Assembly: GCA_916610825.1 (NCBI GenBank)
Contig: OU744447.1
Span: 33,357,073-33,421,072, forward strand
Direction of reading: 5' to 3'
DNA from: Haliclystus octoradiatus
Taxonomy: Eukaryota > Cnidaria > Staurozoa > Stauromedusae > Haliclystidae
Length of the DNA stretch: 64,000 nucleotides
Of this stretch, positions 37,401 through 52,400 are shown one piece after another. The notes beneath the pieces were generated by a model that worked only from the letters and a program-made list of their open reading frames with translations, did not search any database and was not told where the DNA came from. Position numbers and translations under genes: made by a program. Each line of letters starts with the position of its first letter. The stretch's first letter is position 1.

Positions 37401-40400
37401 CGGAATGAACTGTTTTCTGTGAATTCCATTTCACACTGAGATACACTTTTACTTTGCCAAATTATTAACATACAATCTCTAGCTTAAGAAACAATTCCAA
37501 GTGCTAGCAAAACATGAACATGCTTGTCAAGAAGCAAGGAAAATGTGTTGCGAAAAATGGACCTCGTTTGTCACGAACGAAAATGGCGCCCATGAATAAG
37601 AAATATTATCAGATTGAGGCTAAAAAGAACAATAGTGTCCCAACTCTTGTATATCGATGGCTCTGATTACAATAGCTAATCGTTCGTCATGTTCTTTCCG
37701 GTCATTACCATACACTAATATGCCATATATGTAGACACGACAGCCGGATAGATCCGATAAGTGATCTGACATTGTGCGTTGGAAAATCTTGGGTGCCGAA
37801 CTGACACCGAACGGAAGTCGTAAATAACGATAATTACCGCGATGAGTGGCTATTGTAGTCAACTCAGATGACGCTTCGTTGATGATGATAAACCCTGATT
37901 CTAAATCGAGGGTAGAGAATATTGTTGCGCAATGTAAATTTGCGAAAAACGATTCCGCTGTTGGAATAACAAATCTTTCACGACTAATGCACTCATTCAC
38001 TCATTCATTTTTCTAAAATCACCGCAAATTCGTGGCTTTCCGTTCTTTCTTCAAGCAACTACGATAGGTGATAGCAATTTAGTAGGGCCCGTCACTCGTT
38101 CAATAATTTTCATTTTTATCATTCTGTCTAGTTCCTCAGAAACAGAGTTATGAAGCCTAAACGCTAATTTTCTGGATCCTTGAATAACTGGATCACTACT
38201 ATGTTTAATTGCGATTGTTGCAGCACCAATAGTTCCTAACGGCTCAACGGCATTTATTTCTACAGCAAACTCTGTAGGCAGCGAAAAAGGCTGACCAGCG
38301 AACTCTAAATAATCGTGATACGCTAACAACGGGCATTTTAAATTATCTATTGTCTTAGCAGAAATAGATTTATGCTGTGGTGTTGCAGACAATTTTATTG
38401 TACCTAGCGCTGTAACACGATTTGGTTTACTGTTTCAAGGCCTGACATGGGCATCTTTGAGGGAAATAAAATCCTTGGAATCTTTTAAATATTCGTTAGG
38501 CACCATTGTACATGTCGAGCCAGGGTCAATAAGAAATTGTATTGGCTTACCTCTAGACCACAGCGTTACATACGCCCTTTTGCCTGGCTTTGTAGAATCT
38601 ACTGCAAATGAGCTGTCGTCAGTGTCAGAACTGCCAGTGTGCAAAGCAGCTGCTTGTGGCCTACGTTTGTTGTCCGATTTTCTGCCTTGTCTTTTGTCAA
38701 TCCTTTTAGATTCTTTTTCAAATTATCTTTTATCTTTGCTACTCTTTGATCTGCAGACAATTGCAAAATGATTTTTACGATCACAATTCGTGCAGGTTTT
38801 TCCGTAAGCAGGGCACTATCCGTATATATGCTGTCCACCGCAGTATTTACAATTGTCAGATGTCATTGCGGCAGCCAAATCTGTCACAATAACTGGTTTT
38901 ACAGTCTCGAATGTAGATATTAGCTTGGTACATTCTGCAATTGTCAGAGTATCTACATTCTGCTGCATGATAAGTCTTTTTGCGTCTGCAGAGTTTAGTC
39001 CTCGTATTAGCAAAGCTCGCAATAATAACTCTCCCGTAAGCGTCGCACCCGTGTATCCAGTCTCCTCGTACACAGAACGTAATGACTGTAGAAATTCGTG
39101 AATGGGTTGATCAGTCCCTTGTTTTAAATCTAATAACTTGCATCTATAACTGAAATGTCTTCTTTGTGGTTTTAACACAGTTTCCAATCCAGACAAAATG
39201 TTGTCTACTGTTTCGGGCGTGTCAGCCGTAAACGTGATATTTGTTTGTGCAAACTTTCTAAAATCTTCACCAGCCACGTTATATAAATCGCGACTTGCTT
39301 TGCTGGAGTTTTTAGATCTAAATCAGTTGCAGCCATGTAAATACTGAGCTTAGACTTCCAATTTATGAATTTGTCATACGCATTGTGTTGTTTGGGGTTG
39401 AAAAATTCCGGTAGCTTTCCACGGAATTGTGCCATAATCATACACAGTATAATAATAATTAAAAATATATCCTATCAACTGCGCCAATGTTGAGCTTCGA
39501 GTCTCAATCCAAATGCTGTGTATGATAGATCATAGATAAAGACAAAGATGATACAAATGTTCATAATAACTTTAAGATGTATATTCATATATAATCGCGT
39601 GTTCTTCGCACCGCATACCTCACGTTCTAATTCTAGAATCAATGTCCTACATATTTAGTTAAGAGGCTGAGAATCGAAATGAGGCACAACAGATGTATGT
39701 CGAATTGAATTACACTGTAATATTATTATAATTTTGTGTTAATTTTTATTTTAATTTCTTCTTTTGTATTTGATAATAGTAGGCCTTCTTGTCTTTCCCA
39801 CTGTATTTTCAAGTTTTGAAAACAGTGACTGAATGGAAATTGGGTATATTCAACATTAAATATCTATGCGTAAACACGTCCAAATTAAAAAAACCTTTTT
39901 ACCATTCTTCATCATTTAGTTGCAGCTACTCGATCCTGTATTAAAATGTTTATTTCATGCGCATTTTAACAAAGCTCTGGGCTCCCTTTGTAAAAGTCCG
40001 CTTAACATCCCAACATATAGGTGCTCATTTGATTCTCAAATAAAGCCAAGAATGGGTTTACTTTCATAATATGCATGATGACTATTATTATGTTGCTTTG
40101 ATAGGTTGTCTTACGTTTTAAAGAATCTACCACAAATGCACACGTTAACGCAGCAGTGGATCGTGCCCCATATTTGGCTAGACTCACAGACACTGGCGAA
40201 GCACTAAAAAGATCGTATGATGAGTTTAAAAATTATGGTCGCAAAGATAAAACTGTTGGAAAAGTCTTATTACTTATTACTGATGGCATGCCACAAGATT
40301 TTGTGAAAGCATTAAGTGAAGCTGAAAGTTTAAAAAAGAAAGGAGTTGTTATTGTTACTCTTGGTATTGCTATTAATAAGGATTGGCAAATCGCTAGATT

Positions 40401-43400
40401 GAAAAGTTGGGCAACAAAGCCTGACTTATATATTAGGGCAGGATTCAAAAATATTGAAAAGCAATTAGTACCCATCACACAATCTGTCTGTGTTGGTAAG
40501 CTATTATTGAGAATGTTCCAATGATAAAATTTTTACCAATGATTATCTATATCTACAAATGCAATTGTTTGCGTGCGGTGTGTGTGGGGTCACGTTTTCC
40601 GCTGCTTTTATTTCCGCCGATATATTCAAGTATTTGAATTACTTATTAATAGAATCGCTGCTAGAAAGTCGTGATCCGGACGGGTTCCGATTTTTTGTTT
40701 CACAAATCGAAAGAAAATATACTGTTGAAACTGTGAAGATTGTACGGCTTTCACTTTCGATATCGAATTTCATCTGTTGTCGATTTCTAATACTTGCTAT
40801 TTGAATTAACCCATCAGTTCAGGAAACCAGCTGGTAGTTCTCAGAATATGAATGATACAAATACGAGAGAAAGCAAATAAGCTCCGTATAGGAGTATTTT
40901 CGGTTGCACGGTCATGGCAGGGAAAACGGAGAGGGGGAATAAAATCTGCATAAGTTTCTAAGTAAAATAAATGTTGTTTATAACCCTGGATAACAATAGA
41001 TTTGAGAAACTCCGAGGAAAGATATTATCAAGAAAGTTTTAAAAACGGATGGAGAAATACAGATACTCAGGCTATGACGGGGGTTTTGATCAGATCGTCA
41101 TTTCTATACATTCGGAAAGGCACTCGGGAAAATCTGTATATCATTTTACCTTTCTTTATCATGATTGTTTACTTTCTTAAATGTACTGAATATCGTATCA
41201 CTCTAACAAAGATGATATTGCTCTTTCTTTTTGAGAGGAGTTACTCTTTTCACTTATAGAGCAATAATAGTAGGAGTATTTATTTATTAAACTTTTGTTT
41301 TCTTTGGAAGGCACTAAATAAATACATTGTAGCCTCCCTTTGTTAATGGCACTGCAAAATTTTGAACGTCGATTTGGATGTACTTTATCTTTTATCAATG
41401 TATATTGAAACGGCAATTCTAACATTTTATTTTATCTTTTCTATTTCAGCTGTTTCTACAAGTACTCGTAAGTTTATTAATCAATACTTTCCGCTTTTTT
41501 AGTTTTCAAACTGCTTTAAACTACATCTATTTTCAATTCTATCCTCTTAGAAATTCAACAACTTCCAAGTCAAGATGACCCATCTCGTCTGTCACGTAAG
41601 CTTATACTTCTATTTTCTGAAACCATACATCTAGAGAATAAAATTAGAATTAAATTTAGAAAGGCAAGATTGCGTTCATGATACAGTTTCTTCATCGGTT
41701 AGAGATTCAACTTTTTCAAACTGAAATTATAGAGCTACTTCAAGCAGTATTGCTATTCCTATGCTGTAGGCCACTCAGACAACTTTCAATCTAAGATAGA
41801 ATATGAGTTTTGAGCTCAAATATTTATGAAAATAGTTTGATAGGAACACATATTGATAGCGGTATCTATATTTATCGCATGTGTACAGAGAATTACACAC
41901 AAATTCAGTGATGTAGAAATCGTATGTCATTCCTCTCGACAGTACGCAGCTTCTGATTGGACATACGATGTTTCTTCACTAGTGGAAAAATGGCGGATGA
42001 AGATTTACGAGTTCTTCCTCATGCTAAATGTTAAAAGAATAAAAAATTATTAAATGGCGTCAAAATGTGTACAGCAGCTAGTAGCGTTGAATAAGGAGAG
42101 AGGAGAATAACATCACGACCCCAAAAAACGGAAAGATGACAAAGATATGAAACTCATACTGTTATAATCATTACCAAAAAGCATGCTCAGTTTTCTACGG
42201 ACGAAATAGCAACGAAATTTTCTTCTGATGTATAGTGCCCAACGATATTTCAACATCAGTATTGGTTGCTGATAGAAGAACATGATTTATATCATACTTG
42301 AAAGAGGGCAACTGCATGTCAGCTTTGATTATCTTGTTATAAATGTACAGCAAAACTTTGATATTTAACTTCGAGACAACAGGGTTACTGCAGAGGTCAA
42401 CATCTGGATTGCCAATTTCTTTTCAAATCTATTACATCTGTCTTTTCAATTCAATCAATTGCAATCAATAGAAGATCAAAGTGATGCCTTAGATGTGTAG
42501 ATATCCCATTACAAATAAGATAAACATATTGCTTCATGTTCTGAGTCGCATGTACTGTTTTTATACACTCGTTACAATTAATTTCAAACTCGTGCAAAAA
42601 AAAACCGTACGCGCTCATCAACCATGAAGTAATCTATATATAGATGATGATACTCCAAATCCAAATTGGCAAACTGGAGCAATTCAATGAAATTATCATC
42701 AATTTCAAAAATTTAATGAGTTTTTACTTGCATTGTGAAGAATGCATTATACTATTGAGAAGAATTGCACTTCGAATTGAATTGCAATTGAATTACTTCA
42801 TCATGTTTCACTTATAATATGTTATTGTTCTAGCGACCAATAAGAAGTATGATATTCTTATCCTTATGGATTGTTCAGTGTCGATTGAGAATTTTGGTGG
42901 TTCTGATTTCTTCAAACGTATTTACATCCCATTAATATTGACCTTCATCAGAAGATTTACAATGTCAGAGCAATACACACACGTAGCTTTATTGGCATTT
43001 GGAGATAGAGGAAGCCGGGTAGGTTTGTTCTACCATGGTTGTACTGATATTTATGTGATTCGTATAATAGATTTATCGTAATTTTTTCAAAGATACATAT
43101 AATGCAAATGATATTAAGAAGGATTTTATCACCTGTATTATACCGATCATTATTTCATTTCATAATGTAAGGATGGAACGATCGTTTTAGCAATTCTAAA
43201 CTATGCAGGTATATGCAGGTACATCCAGGGAAACAAAACCAGATTTAACTGATTCGATTCCCGATGGTGGGAGACATGGAAGAGTTCAAATATCGAAAGG
43301 TACTCTTTTCAAAATCGAGACAAAGTTTCTAGGGTAATCCTTGCCATAAAACATTTTTTAAGTGTACTTTTTAAGTTTGGTCAATTTTTTCCTTTTCTGT

Positions 43401-46400
43401 CTTTCCTTCAAATTTATATATTTTCTTCAATATGTTTGTTGGTTTCAATAATTGCTTCTTAGTAAATTGTTTCGTGTTTCTTCCGGGTATCATTTCCCAT
43501 GATCTGACCAAGTGATCCTACCTCCGTAATTCGATTCGATCCTATTCTGATTACTCATGAAAATAGTCATGAACAACACCAAAGAGTTAAGATTATAATA
43601 ATCAAATGAACTCGTTTTCTCTTGTTTAGACTATATTTAGATCTACTGTACTATAATTTACCATATGCAAGACAAATCAATACTGTACCCTAAATAAACA
43701 AGAATTTGTGCTTACAGGGCTACAGCAACCATTGAAAATAAATAATTTGTGAATACTTAATCTGTAATAATATATGTTCTAATTGGTTTAAATATATCTA
43801 TCTTTCTAACTTGAAACTATATACTGTTTTCATTTATAATCAAATGTTATACGGAGAAGCTTCCTTCCGATTCTTGTCGGATTTATCCTGCATGCGAATT
43901 CCAATGCGTATGAAGCCTCAATGTAAACAGTGTATCCATTCTATTGTTCCAGGAAATCCTTAGCTATAATCGTTTCAGTATAGCTGAAATCGAATCACTA
44001 TTGATGTCATTTGAATTTCCAAGATTCAAAGAACGAAATATCGGCGATGGGCTAATATTTGCTAATCAAATCTTAGTGGAAAGAAGTCGGATAGAAAATG
44101 ATGTCGGAAAATCTGTCCTATTGATCACAGATGGAAGAAGTACTGACAATTTTAAGACAATCGGACAATATAAAGCAAAACTAGAAATGAGAGGATGTTA
44201 TATAACTGTCCTTGGAATAAAAGGAAAACTCATTGAAAGACATCTTGCTTCTTACGCCTCCCAGAGCCAATGGGTTGTAACAACTACATTTTCACAGATA
44301 TCAAGAAATAGTGATACTATAGTGAATTCAATTATGCAAAATTCTATTGCTGGTAAGTTTTCAATCTATCAACAAAACTAAGAAATGTCCAATATGAAGA
44401 TGTTTACATTCAAATCTAAGGTTTTGATTTGGTCCAATTGTCGATATCAAAGTAGCTTTTCTATATTTCATTTTGTTGATTTTATCTATACAGCTAGATA
44501 ATCGAAGAACCAAGATTATTTGATAAAGATGTTACTATCAACATTTTTGCTTTTAACCGCAAATTGCATCTTAATTTAGTGCCACGTAAAACGCTTCTTA
44601 ATACTTGTTTTTGCTCGCAGGATTGTAATGATGTACTTGAAGTTGACATATTAAACCTTTTTGATTACAAACAAAAAACAGATACGATTGAAATCAAGAA
44701 GAATATTCTTGTAAGATATTATTTTATTTACATTTTCTATCATTGCTTCTATTTTTATCTTTATAGCTTGCGAGAAGAGTAGAGGTGAGTCAACATCTTT
44801 TGAGATATGAATTAAACATATTTATATGTATGTTGATAAAGGATTATCTTGTATCTGCTTCTATCTTTCTAATTATCCCAATCTGTTAGAGTATCAAGAG
44901 TTGTTTTTCTTGAAGTGTTTTCTCTGTTCCTGAGTTATTATGTAATAAGGGATTACATCACTGTTGTGAATGGGTTAGCGGAGTTTAGATCTTGCTTTTA
45001 ACCGCAAAATTTTGATGACCCCCTAACAAGAGTAATGTAATCATTTTAATAATCATGCCACATAACCTTTGTCTGGAACATCAATTATCTCTCATCAATT
45101 TCACTACAACAATGATTTGTTTTCTAATTGAATGGGTCATTGATTTTTCATTAAATACAATTGGAATGAAATTCTTACGAAATTCAAATGAAATTCAACA
45201 TAATTTATTTCAAACATGTTTGCAATATTGAAAATATAGTAAAAGTTAGATCTGAATATAGTAAATCCCAAGCTGTAACTTTTTTGAATTTCTCAATTGA
45301 ATTTTCAATTAAAGAGTATACATTTGATTTGATTTAATGGAAAAATATTCAATCTGTCGCAGCAAATCGCCATTTTCAAAACTTATGTTCTAGCTGTTTG
45401 GTTAAAGCAGTGCAGGTATAGGTCTATAACCGCACACGTGCGGGTATAGACCTATACCCCCACGCTTTTAGTGGCTTCCATGGAATTTCACGGGTTGTCT
45501 TGACATAACTGCTAAACACGTGGTACAAATCCACCAATCATGACACAAGTTTTTTTCAAGTGATTATTAATGTTAAATAACTTTCAGATTATTATTAAGT
45601 TAACTTACATTTTTTCCAATGCCATATATGAAATTATTAATTAATGTAGCATATTCTTATGGAGGTGCATGTCACCTGCATAAAATTTTTTATTAATGAT
45701 AATTAGTTTATTTTATTTTCATGGATAATAATGTCTTTTTTATTAGAATGGATGGTCATCAACGCTCCAGGAAAAGGTTAGATTCATAGAGACCGCATTT
45801 TCAGATTCTTGTATCTCCATTTTGTATGAGTGCTTCTGCAATCATGCTGGGACATATACAAAATCTTTAATAATATTTTATAACCAGTTTTAATATGTTA
45901 TAACTTAGTATTAATGGAGATGATCGCGTACCAAGTGTTTGTATACCAAATTCATTATACGAAATATAATCATTACTTCAATATATTTATACTTATATAT
46001 TTTCAATTTTTTTTTTTGTTCTACGATTTTCGTTCCCTAGGGAGATTACGTTACCATATATATATTTGTCTCTTTATACAATTAATAGGCATTGAGATAA
46101 GAGCTGATATCGTGCTTCTAGTCGATTGTGCATTTACAACAGCTGAAGTTGGAGACGATAGACAAACATATTTTGAAAATACAATCACAAAATTTATCAC
46201 GAGGTTCATTAGAAAATATAGGGTTGGATACCAGTACGTAATGTTCTCGATTGTTCTCTACGGAAATGGACAGCAGGTATGTTACTTAGTCTGTTTCAAC
46301 TAATGTTTCACATATCAGTTTCGAAAAACATATCTAACATGAGTTTTAATGCATGTTAATGTAGTGAGAGTGCAATTTTCCGCCATCATGACATATGAGA

Positions 46401-49400
46401 CAGTTATATTATATCAATGGGACCGTATTTTATATTTAAAAGATAATGAATATCATTACAAACCCCAAAACCAGGAAAATGCCATGAAAGTGTTGTGAAA
46501 ACACCATGAAAATGTTTAGAAATATTCAAACAATGCAATGAAAACATCCATATTCACGATATCAAAATGTGAAACTGTATTGAAAATGCCAATGAAGACG
46601 CTTTTTGACGAAATGGACGAAAATTTCTCGATTTTTAAATGGTTTTGGTGTCAATAGTGTATATGGAACTTTGAATTACAGCCTCATATTGCACGGGCAT
46701 GTCGTAGTGATAGTGATAGTTAACTTTCTGTGAATTTTACGATTAACTATTTAACAATTAGACAACGAACACGAGTTGTCTACCGTCGAATAGCCACCGA
46801 GGCCGCCGAGGCAGATTTTTATTAACAAACCCATGAAGCGCATTCCTGGCCATCAAGCGCATCCCTGTCTCGTTTGCATTTGGTCTATTTGGGTGAACAT
46901 GAGGCGTGATCCACCCAATCACGTGATCCACCCGTTTAGGGTTAGGGTTAGGGTCAAGTCACGTGATAACCACTCGGTCGAGTATAAATTCATTTCTGTT
47001 TCATGAGTTGTCATCGGTTGGCGTAGCTCATTCGGATTGAGTCGAGACGAAGTTGCAGGGTATGGGTAGAGAGTGCAGGGTATGCTGGTTCGAGTCCTGG
47101 TCGAGACGAAGTTCTAATTTTTCCCGAAATGTTTACAAGTTACTGTTCGTTCATTATACGCATGCGTTGATGGCCAGGGATGCGCTTCATGGGTTTGTTA
47201 AAAAAAATTTGCGCCGCCGAGGTGATTACTCAAGAGGGTAGACAACAAGGACGAGTTGTCTAATTGTTTTAGTAGAAACCGACTAGTGGTACAAGCAAAA
47301 CATATAAAAGATATAAATTCCAACATTCCAACAATTTATTCGCTTTCTGCATAATTAATTTTAAATACAACCGTCAATCAAAGGCATCCATGATGAAAGC
47401 AGCGTCGTGATTTGGAGAATGAATTATAATTCGACTTGATTCAGATTGAATTTAAAAAAAAAAACAGTTGGATATTAATACTTCCTAGAAAATACAGCCC
47501 CACAAAATAGAAAACTTGAGAAGTAACTATTGAGTATCTAAAAATACATACATTTTTGCAGTTTGTAATATAAAAGTTTGTTGTTTATAAACTTAATCTG
47601 ACTACCGGACTAATTTATATCTGCAATAAAGTAGCGAGAAGTTGCAAGAAGATTGTTAAATAAGATTTAAATTTTATATGCATAGCTTACCATTGAACAT
47701 GTTGCAACTTCATCTCAGATTTTGTTACTTGTTTTGTTTCTCATGGACGGAAATTATAATTTACTCTCATAATTCGTATAAAATTTTGATTCAAAAACAT
47801 TTGCGAACCCTTTGTTTACTTTGTGAAATTTGCGAGGGAACTTGCCAGCGTTGACTATGAGAAAATAGTCAACGATTGAGCAGCCAATCAGAATGCAGCT
47901 CATCGAATAGTACCCTAGTCGGTTTCGACTAATAAACAATAATCATTATATTATTCTGCTTTTTTTATTGTAATAACAATATTTTGAATTCTTCCACAAT
48001 CTATATACCATTATCTGCCTTCACCGTTTGAAATCAACTCATTATGGAGCGATTTTTTTAATCATTTTGTTTTCAAGTATAGAATTTCAATTTATCAAAA
48101 GCTTAAATATTTCAATAATTTCTGTTACATACTATTTATATTTGCCAATCAAGTTTCAACTTGTACGTGTTTTTCATTAATGAGTTGTTTTAAAATATTT
48201 ATCACGTGTTATGACATATCATCTTCTTTCATCATATAGATTATTTCTTACTTCGACAAAATGGATTATTACGAAATTATCGAATACTTGAAAGCAGTCA
48301 AATTACCACGATACACTCGTCGTATGACCGGTGCAGCATTTTCTGTTGGATTGGATATTATGAATAGATATGCACAAAGCGGTACATCTAAAATTATGGT
48401 TCTACTTACCAATGGAAATGCAAATGATGGAGCTGTAGTTACTGCACAATTGAACTTATTCAGACAATTTGGCATAACAGTCAGTGTGATTGGAATGGGT
48501 AATAGGTTAAATGTCAATACGGTTAGATCATATGCATCTACTTCGTCATACTTCATTGCCTGTCAATATGATGAACTCTTGAAGATGACTGCAGCAATTG
48601 TTCAGCAAATACGAATAGGTAAGTTCAAGTTTGCAACTTGCTTTCGGTCTATACACTACCAACACCAAAACCATTAAACTACCATGAAAGTGTTGTGAAA
48701 CGACCATGAAAAGGTAAAAACTTGAAACCACACATTATTCAAGCCATGAAAAAGTTCGAAAACAATGAAAATATCCATACTCATGCACGCTATTAAAATG
48801 TTAAAATGTCTTGAAAATTTCATGGAACCGCAATTTCATGACTTTGGTATCAGTAGTGATATAAGCGTGTATATATGCGACGAGTCTCTTTCCAGATTTT
48901 CGCTGTTTTCTCAGTTAATTTTCCAGAAAAATATTTTAATTATATATCATGAGAAGCTTTGTTTTCCACTCAAGGTTCCGAAAGGCTATCATGTTTTATT
49001 TAGGTTTCTGCAAACCGAAAGAAAATGTAATGTTTAAAATGTATTATAACGGTTTTCGAAAGCAAGTCATACCGCGTGAGGCAAATCAAGATATAGTTGA
49101 AACTTTGAATCAATTAATATAGCAATCGTAATACTAATAAAAAAGTAGTCTAAAAGAGTGTGATCAACTGATCATAGTTATAACGTGAATATCTTAACAA
49201 TAATAGTCAGGTAATGTCTTTACAAAGATTTTCATTGGTAAAATTTTTTGAATACTATTCTAGTGACTTAATTGGACAACTCCAATGTCGGTATTACGCA
49301 TGCCAAAGCAGCAGCTCACAAAAGGGTTACTGCACCGCAGCCGTGTTGCGGTTCTCTGATACAACATTAAGCATGTTGGGAGACAATCGCAAGAGGATTG

Positions 49401-52400
49401 GATATTATTGTTTTCCTCTGTTGTTTAAGCCAACCCAGCAACGAAGTTGACTCGTGTTGCTAACACCAGGAACCGTTTAAATTGTTTCCGCATGCGAGAC
49501 TTTAATGTCCAATGGAGGGAGCTACCTTTTTTACGACTGTTTCATTTTTATATTAATAGTAATTACGAGGAATTGTACAATCTCTTTAATATTGAATTAA
49601 AATTGTTTTACACACATGATAAACTGTACAAGCTAGAACCATTAATTAGTTAAATATTTATACATTGCCCGATATCACATCGTAAACAAACATAGCCCGG
49701 TCTATTGAGTACAGATATATCACATTTTTATTTTATTGGATATCAGGGATCATTCACAAATTTTAGATTGAGGGGAATTGTTATCTACAAGAAGATTATA
49801 AATTTTTCCCCCTTTTCCGTTTCAGTTATCACTACAACACAAGGTACAATTCATTATTCTTAATTTTGTGTTGATGCATCTCATTTGGAAATATATAACA
49901 TATCTGAGTACATATAAATGTCATATCATTGTACCACCATGTCCTTCCTAAGACTACGTACGACAACACATATATAAGCAATGAGCAATCACAGCTCAAT
50001 CCAATGAGGACGTTGCAATTGGTAAAATCTAGGAAATTGTTGTGAACCAGAAAAGCATGTCTGAGCCTGGGAGGCGAACCAACAATGTATGAATGTAATG
50101 TCCAGTGCTCTAATATTTGAGCTACTAGGTCAAATTCTATTGAACTACTTTCACAAAAACTGTAGGTCACTTTAGTTACTTCAGCTTATAACTGGTAAAG
50201 TTACAAAGCACGCTGTTGATTTTACCCGTGCCAGATGAGTAAATTTTTGCCAAGTGTCAGGTGTCGACTTGTATTTTTTCCAACAGCGTTGTTGTTGTAT
50301 GATGAATTAGGTCTCAAATAACTTTTGCTTGGTTTATCATGAACTTTTTCTTAACACTACAGGATTACCACCGCCAAACAATCCATCAAAGTGTAAGTAT
50401 TCACACAGTTTTCGTTGTTGTTGTTGTTGTTGATGTAAAAACGGAATTAATGGACTTATTAGCTGTTGCGTTCCACTCAAATGTTAGTATATAATGTTTG
50501 TGGAACAAACATCACAATAAGTGAGTCTAATTATGTAATATATAAGTTAAAGAACTGGCCCACATTTATATTTGTAAATCAATGGCAAACGAGACAATGG
50601 GAAGCTATTGGCCATCCACTCTGTAATTCATGAAGGATATATCCTGTAGACCATAACACACTACATCTAACGCCCAATTCGAAAGATATGAAGCTATGAA
50701 GAGAGGAAATGAGATTATTGTAATGGGCACTGTTAAAAATGAGCACAATTCTAATATTACGCATAGTTTTTAAATAATCTGATATAGGAATGACTATTTG
50801 TAAGTATTTGAACTTTGTAAATGCATAGCAGGTAAACCTTCATATAAAAAACCTTCTTAACTAATTATAATCCATGTGAAATAATCCTTTTCCTTCCTCA
50901 GATCCAACTCAAAGGGTACCACCAAGAATCCCAAAAGTTCCGCGTAACGGTAAGAGTTCACACTCTGAAGATGTAAGGTATTATTGATATTTGAATATTG
51001 ATATAGGACATGTAATATTATATATTACATCGCTAAGCAATTGATAATCAAATCAAATTTAACAATCGAAATGATTTATCCTGCAAAATGATAAAAAATA
51101 CTTTGATTTATATATATTCTGCGCAATGGTTATCCACACGTGATATGTGATTTGAATCATAGCAATATATTCTACAGCTGTCACCATCTGCCAATTGCAC
51201 TACAGGCTTTGATAGCCAACAAAATCTAATTATATCCCATTTATTTTATATATGCCGTATTAGGATGTAATGCCAAAGCTGATATATTTATTGTTGTGGA
51301 TGAGTCCAATTCTGTTGGTCGAGCAAATTTCAATCAGAAAATCAAAGCGTTTCTTTTGCAAATAACACGAATGTATGCTGTCCATCCATTAAAGACAAGA
51401 TTTGCCTTGATTCGATTCGGTCAAGTTCAACAGGTATAGATATTCAATAATTATTTAGCCCACATTGATCTTGATGCCGGTGGTGTACTGGGTGCTATAC
51501 AAGGATTTTCCATTTTTATTGGTACCACATTTTTGCACCATACTGGCAATTATATATTTTACAACTTTGGAATAATGCGGTAAAACTTCCATTTTCAGCT
51601 GTAAAACCGGTAAATATCCTGCAGTGAGGTGCCCAGATCAGGATTTTTGAAGTGGCAAAGTACAAAAGTACAAAAGTATTGAAGTAACCTCCTCCCGAAT
51701 CTTAACTTTTTATTCTAATTTTCATTTGATATAATTTCCCAAACGTGTGTTTATCTAGATTAGTATACATCTCATTTTGTTACCATCGACTTGATGAAAT
51801 AATCACAGTATAACTCATAAGCATTCGATGCTATATGCAAATCTACATTATATGTAGTAGCATAGTCCCATAGAAAATTCAACCAATCAACTGGAACTAT
51901 ATTTATAAACTCTTTAAAAATATTGCAGCAATTTTACATTATTACCCGTTTGGTTTTTTATGTTATGTACTTTTTCTTCTCAGTAATATTTTTAAGATTG
52001 CAAACGATTCATTTTATGGTTAATTAACTACTCGCTCAAATTAAACTCACTATATCTCTCTGTGCCGTACATTAAATGTATAGTAATTAACAAGCGTTAA
52101 TAAATAATCATGTTGGGTTTGGAAGTGATGGCCTTTATTGTGGAGGCCCTATATAACCATCGTGATACACTTGCATTTTCAACTAGGTTGACTTTAGATT
52201 TACAAAATGTGTAACAGTTGGCCAAGTACAGCAATCAGTTAGAAGCATGAGATACTCAGGACAAGGTTTTGCATATATTGGTAGAGCGTTGAAGAGAGTA
52301 AAAGAAATATTTGATCAAGATGCAAGAGCTGATTCTAATTATAAGAAAGCCTTATTTTTACTTTCTGATGGTGCTTCAACAAATGACTTTGATTCAGCCG

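Larger units (their letters stand above)
32421..40104. other. Intron 2 of the vWA gene (7.7 kb), repeat-filled
   Basis: Holds a SINE (32947-33340), the broken gypsy element (33467-39691) with its nested hAT-like element, and a SINE fragment near 40020. Without them it would be under about 1.5 kb, like its neighbours. Confidence 0.7.

Noticed and set aside
43208-43300. Possible extra exon with AG and GT borders between the halves of vWA domain 2
   Set aside because: Including it breaks the phase: the next half-exon then meets a stop at once. Joining 43018 to 43953 gives the normal domain.
47019-47112. tRNA gene candidate on the plus strand
   Set aside because: Box spacing and stems are wrong for a working tRNA and it lies inside a foldback element.
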